In this document: in pieces, positions 8,817 to 11,579 of the stretch
Layout of the letters: each line of letters opens with the position of its first letter
Position numbering within the stretch: position 1 is the stretch's first letter
Source of the DNA: JAWLGW01 sp964569055
GTDB lineage: Bacteria; Planctomycetota; J058
Assembly: GCA_964569055.1 (NCBI GenBank)
Contig: CAZMSZ010000247.1
Location: 1-11,579 of the forward strand
Length of the DNA: 11,579 nt
Direction: 5' to 3'
Made by a program: the position numbers and the translations under genes
The notes under the pieces: model-generated
What the model saw: only the letters and a program-made list of their open reading frames with translations
Databases searched by the model: none
Told to the model about the DNA's origin: nothing

Positions 8817-11579
8817 TCAGCCGGCGAGGTCCGCGGGTCTCCGCAGGAGGCGCAGCGGGGGAGGCTGGCGCGGATACGCGCCTGCCTCCTGGCGCGGGTC
8901 GCCGCCCACCTCGATCACTCGCAGGGCGTAGCGCGCGGGCTCGGCGTCCGCCCCTCGCTCGGCCTTGGGCACGACGCGCAGCAACGCCACCTCGCCTGCG
9001 CGCAGCGCGAGCTCGGCCTCCTCGCGCGGCCGCCCGCTCGGGCCGACCCACTGGGCGACGGCTTCGGGCCCCTCGAGCTGGAGCCGCAGCGCCGCGGCGG
9101 CCGGCGCGCGGACCCGGAACCAGTCGACGTCGCGCGCCACCAGCTCGCCCAAGGCCCGCCGGCCGAGCGCGAGGTCGGCGGCGGCGTCGGGCGCGTCGTT
9201 CGGCTCGAACGGGTCGGCGGTCGGCGACGCCACCAGCCGCAGGGTGAACGGCTCGCGCCAGGCGGTCTCGGACCGACGCGTGCCGGCGCTGCGCAGCTCG
9301 AGCCACACCGTCTGCCCGTCCGCCACCCACAGCTCCTCTCCCGCGCCGAGCACTTCCCCGCCCTCGTCGCGCCAGCGCAGCCAGGGACGGCGGCCGCCGG
9401 GCAGGCCTCCGAGCTCGAGGCGCAGCACGGCGTCGCCGCGGCCGACCACCCGGAACCAGTCGGGGTCGCCGCTCGGCGTGAACGTGAGCTCGAGCGCGTC
9501 GCCCGGGGCGAGCGGGGTCGCCTGTTCGGGCGTGTCGTTGGGCTCCTGCGGGTCTCGGCTCAGCTCGAACACCACGCGCAGCCAGTGCGGCCCGGGCGAG
9601 GGGAGGTGCTCGGACTCGTCTCGCCGGCTGCGCGCGCCGATCACCCAGCGCTCGCCCGCCTGCACCGGCACCTCGGTCGAGCCCTGCCGGGCCAGCGTGC
9701 CGTCCGGGCCGAACCAGCTCAGGAACGGCGCCGCGAGCGCGCCCTCGCTCCGCAGCTCGGCTCGCAGCAGGCCGTCCTCGGGCGCGACCACCACGAAGTG
9801 GTCTCGATCGCCGCCGTGGAGCAGCGCGAACGCCACCTCCTGGCCGAGCTCGAGCGGGCGCGCCGACTGAGGGGTGTCGTCGGGCTCGCCCGGGAAGGGC
9901 TGCGCCGTGAAGTCCAGCCGCAGGCGCAGCGGCGCGGGCGAGGCCACGCTGTCGGGCTGAAACCGGGCGCTGCGGAGCGCCAGGACCCAGCGCTCGCCGG
10001 CCCGAACCGCGACGTCGGGGAGGTTCGGGCGGCGGTGACGCCCGTCGGGAGCGATCCACCACAGGAACGGCTCGTGGACCTCGGGCCGCTCGAGCCACGC
10101 GACGCGCAGGACCCCGTCGTCGGGCGCGACCACCGCGAAGTGGTCGTGGTCGTTGCGGTAGAGCAGCGCGACGCTCACCTCCTGGCCGGGCTCGAGCGGC
10201 TGTGCCGTCTCCGGGGTGTCGTCGGGCTCGCCCGGGAACGGCTCGGGTGTGAACCGCACGCGGAGCCGCACCGGGGCAGGGGAGGCGACGGAGCGGTTCT
10301 GCGAGTGCGCGCTGCGCAGCCCGAGCACCCAGCGCTCACCCGCCCGGACCGGCACGTCCGTCTCGCCGCCACGGACCGCCTCGCCCGCCGGGGAGATCCA
10401 CCAGCGGTGGACCTCGTGGACGTCGGGCTTCTCGAGGACCTCCAGGGTGAACACGCCGTCTTCGGGTGCGACGAGCTCGAAGTAGTCGTGATCGTTGCGG
10501 TGGAGGAACGCGAGGCTCACCTCCGCGTCGGGCTCGAGCGGCTGCGCGGTGTCGGGAGTGTCGTTGGGCTCGCCCGGGAACGGCTGCGGCGTGAACCGCA
10601 CCCGCAGCCGCACCGGCTCGGGGGAGGCGACGGAGCGGCTCTGCCAGTCCGCGCTGCGCAGCCCGAGCACCCAGCGCTCACCCGCCCGGGTCGGCACGTC
10701 CGTCTCGCCGCCACGGACCGCCTCGCCCGCCGGGGAGATCCACCAGCGGTGGACCTCGTGGACGTCGGGCTTCTCGAGGACCTCCAGGGTGAACACGCCG
10801 TCTTCGGGTGCGACGAGCTCGAAGTAGTCGTGATCGTTGCGGTGGAGGAACGCGAGGCTCACCTCCGCGTCGGGCTCGAGCGGCTGCGCGGTGTCGGGAG
10901 TGTCGTTGGGCTCGCCCGGGAACGGCTGCGGCGTGAACCGCACCCGCAGCCGCACCGGCTCGGGGGAGGCGACGGAGCGGCTCTGCCAGTCCGCGCTGCG
11001 CAGCCCGAGCACCCAGCGCTCACCCGCCCGCACCGTCACGTCCGACTCACGGCTGCGGACGACCTCGCCCGCCGGCGAGATCCACCACCGGTGGACCTCG
11101 TGGACGGCCGGCTTCTCGAGCACGTCCAGGGTGAGCACCCCGTCGCCGGGCGCGACCAGCGCCAAGTAGTCGTGGTCGCCGCGGTGCAGGAAGGCAATGC
11201 TCACCTCGGCGCCGGGCTCGAGCAGCTGCGCCGACTCGGGGGTGTCGTTGGGCTCACCGGGAAAGGGCTGGGGCGTGAACGCGACCACCAGGCGGACCCG
11301 CGCGGGCCAGGCCGCTCCGTCGGGGGTCGAGCGCACCGCTACGTCGAGCCCCCAACGCTCGCCGGCCTGCACGAGCAGGTCGGAGTCGCCGCTCCCGGCC
11401 GGCTGCCCTTCGGGGGTCGACCAGCGGAGCCAGAGGCCGCGGTCGCCGGACGCCTCGAGCACCTCGACCCGCAGCACGCCGCCCGCGGGGGCCGTCACGA
11501 CCAGACGTTCGAGATCCTCGGAGTCGCCGAGCTCGAGCGTGACCTCCTGCCCGGGCGCGGCCGCGCGCCGCTCGGTGGC
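8817..11579 (-). CDS. Tandem PPC-like repeat protein, 5' end outside window
   Basis: The reading frame ends with TGA at 8817-8819 and stays open to the right edge, giving 920 residues here. GTG 11498 could be read as a start, but the frame continues upstream to base 11579 in repeat-like sequence (PGQEVTLELGDSEDLERLVV), which aligns with the beginning of the other units. Eight units are seen, most 114 residues long. Each opens with EPNDTP or EPDDTP, then has a D-H-D or D-x-D turn before a Y/W/H-F-x-V strand, AP-DGV, HRWWISPAG, AGERWVLGLRS and RVRFTPQPFPG. EPND plus DxD is the hallmark of PPC (bacterial pre-peptidase C-terminal) domains, which accompany secreted proteases and act as beta-sandwich binding or linker domains. 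No catalytic domain is visible in the part present; it may lie upstream beyond the edge. The last unit and a proline- and arginine-rich tail (PRQPPPLRLLRRPADLAG) close the protein. Export is inferred; the signal peptide is not in view. Confidence 0.9.
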   Translation of the reverse strand, partial: ATERRAAAPGQEVTLELGDSEDLERLVVTAPAGGVLRVEVLEASGDRGLWLRWSTPEGQPAGSGDSDLLVQAGERWGLDVAVRSTPDGAAWPARVRLVVAFTPQPFPGEPNDTPESAQLLEPGAEVSIAFLHRGDHDYLALVAPGDGVLTLDVLEKPAVHEVHRWWISPAGEVVRSRESDVTVRAGERWVLGLRSADWQSRSVASPEPVRLRVRFTPQPFPGEPNDTPDTAQPLEPDAEVSLAFLHRNDHDYFELVAPEDGVFTLEVLEKPDVHEVHRWWISPAGEAVRGGETDVPTRAGERWVLGLRSADWQSRSVASPEPVRLRVRFTPQPFPGEPNDTPDTAQPLEPDAEVSLAFLHRNDHDYFELVAPEDGVFTLEVLEKPDVHEVHRWWISPAGEAVRGGETDVPVRAGERWVLGLRSAHSQNRSVASPAPVRLRVRFTPEPFPGEPDDTPETAQPLEPGQEVSVALLYRNDHDHFAVVAPDDGVLRVAWLERPEVHEPFLWWIAPDGRHRRPNLPDVAVRAGERWVLALRSARFQPDSVASPAPLRLRLDFTAQPFPGEPDDTPQSARPLELGQEVAFALLHGGDRDHFVVVAPEDGLLRAELRSEGALAAPFLSWFGPDGTLARQGSTEVPVQAGERWVIGARSRRDESEHLPSPGPHWLRVVFELSRDPQEPNDTPEQATPLAPGDALELTFTPSGDPDWFRVVGRGDAVLRLELGGLPGGRRPWLRWRDEGGEVLGAGEELWVADGQTVWLELRSAGTRRSETAWREPFTLRLVASPTADPFEPNDAPDAAADLALGRRALGELVARDVDWFRVRAPAAAALRLQLEGPEAVAQWVGPSGRPREEAELALRAGEVALLRVVPKAERGADAEPARYALRVIEVGGDPRQEAGAYPRQPPPLRLLRRPADLAG
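8820..11579 (-). repeat. Eight PPC-like repeat units with a 342-base period
   Basis: The E codon of the EPxD motif lies at 11253-11255, 10911-10913, 10569-10571, 10227-10229, 9885-9887, 9543-9545 and 9204-9206. The spacings are 342 bases five times and then 339. A partial unit fills 11256-11579; its own EPND would be expected near 11595, just beyond the edge. Units starting at 11255, 10913 and 10571 are nearly identical in protein; the next is clearly related; the following ones diverge strongly but keep length and register. The WW of HRWWISPAG is kept in the first four complete units as WW and becomes SWF or LRW in the later ones. Confidence 0.9.
10350..11030. repeat. Perfect tandem duplication: 339 identical bases at a 342-base spacing
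   Basis: Reading both copies base by base, 10350-10688 equals 10692-11030 without a mismatch. The block is out of phase with the domain unit. It covers the C-terminal third of one unit plus most of the next, so the last third of unit 1 equals that of unit 2, and the first two thirds of unit 2 equal those of unit 3. The flanks differ at once (ACC against GTC on the left). This is the mark of recent unequal crossing over or gene conversion, and equally a place where short-read assembly could lose or add a unit. Confidence 0.9.

Noticed and set aside
8965..9870. Open plus-strand frame opposite the PPC-like repeat gene, and its periodic continuation at 10216-11169
   Set aside because: Its Ser/Arg/Gly-rich product merely mirrors the repeat on the other strand. 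The minus-strand frame carries the conserved EPND and DxD motifs.
10350..11030. CRISPR array or transposon ends as explanation of the repeats
   Set aside because: The repeated units are 342 bases long, contiguous, in frame and protein-coding, with no spacers, no terminal inverted repeats and no transposase.

Overview
The window is very GC-rich DNA (well above 70% G+C in the coding parts, by eye). It carries two large convergent genes, both for extracytoplasmic multidomain proteins, and almost nothing else. The combination of YD/RHS-type repeats, FlgD-like Ig folds, a TolB-type propeller and PPC-like repeats is typical of large-genome, predatory or surface-living bacteria. Myxococcota is my first guess and Planctomycetota the second. 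No RNA gene or housekeeping marker is present to settle this. A run of exactly 100 N shows that the source is a draft scaffold.

Layout. Bases 1-227 are a leader with a strong inverted repeat at 91-122 and a Shine-Dalgarno-like GGGAGGG just before ATG 228. Bases 228-8801 (+) encode a single giant protein of about 2,857 residues. Its parts in order are: signal peptide; DUF6531-like entry domain and YD repeats without the usual RHS core; about 325 residues of charged, proline-rich disordered linker; a helical segment with a hydrophobic hairpin; a long chain of Ig-like, ZU5-like and carbohydrate-binding-module-like beta domains; a TolB/PD40 propeller; a second FlgD-like domain and an OmpL47-like domain; one C-terminal transmembrane helix; and a proline-rich tail. 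The N gap at 6887-6986 interrupts one of the Ig-like domains.

Only 15 bases separate its stop codon from that of the second gene. The second gene runs on the minus strand from beyond the right edge down to 8817. In the window it encodes 920 residues: eight tandem PPC-like units locked to a 342-base period, with a last linker and a short C-terminal extension. Two neighbouring register-shifted blocks of 339 bases are identical, which marks a very recent duplication or gene conversion, or an assembly effect. The 5' end of this gene is not in the window. The repeat pattern continues right up to the edge, so the GTG at 11498 is a repeat-internal valine rather than a start.

How they might work together: both products look like exported, binding or structural proteins without a visible catalytic domain. 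They are convergent and not an operon, so nothing here proves a shared function. The most interesting points are the unusual coreless YD protein with an internal membrane hairpin and a C-terminal anchor, and the near-perfect PPC-like repeat array with its WW motif.
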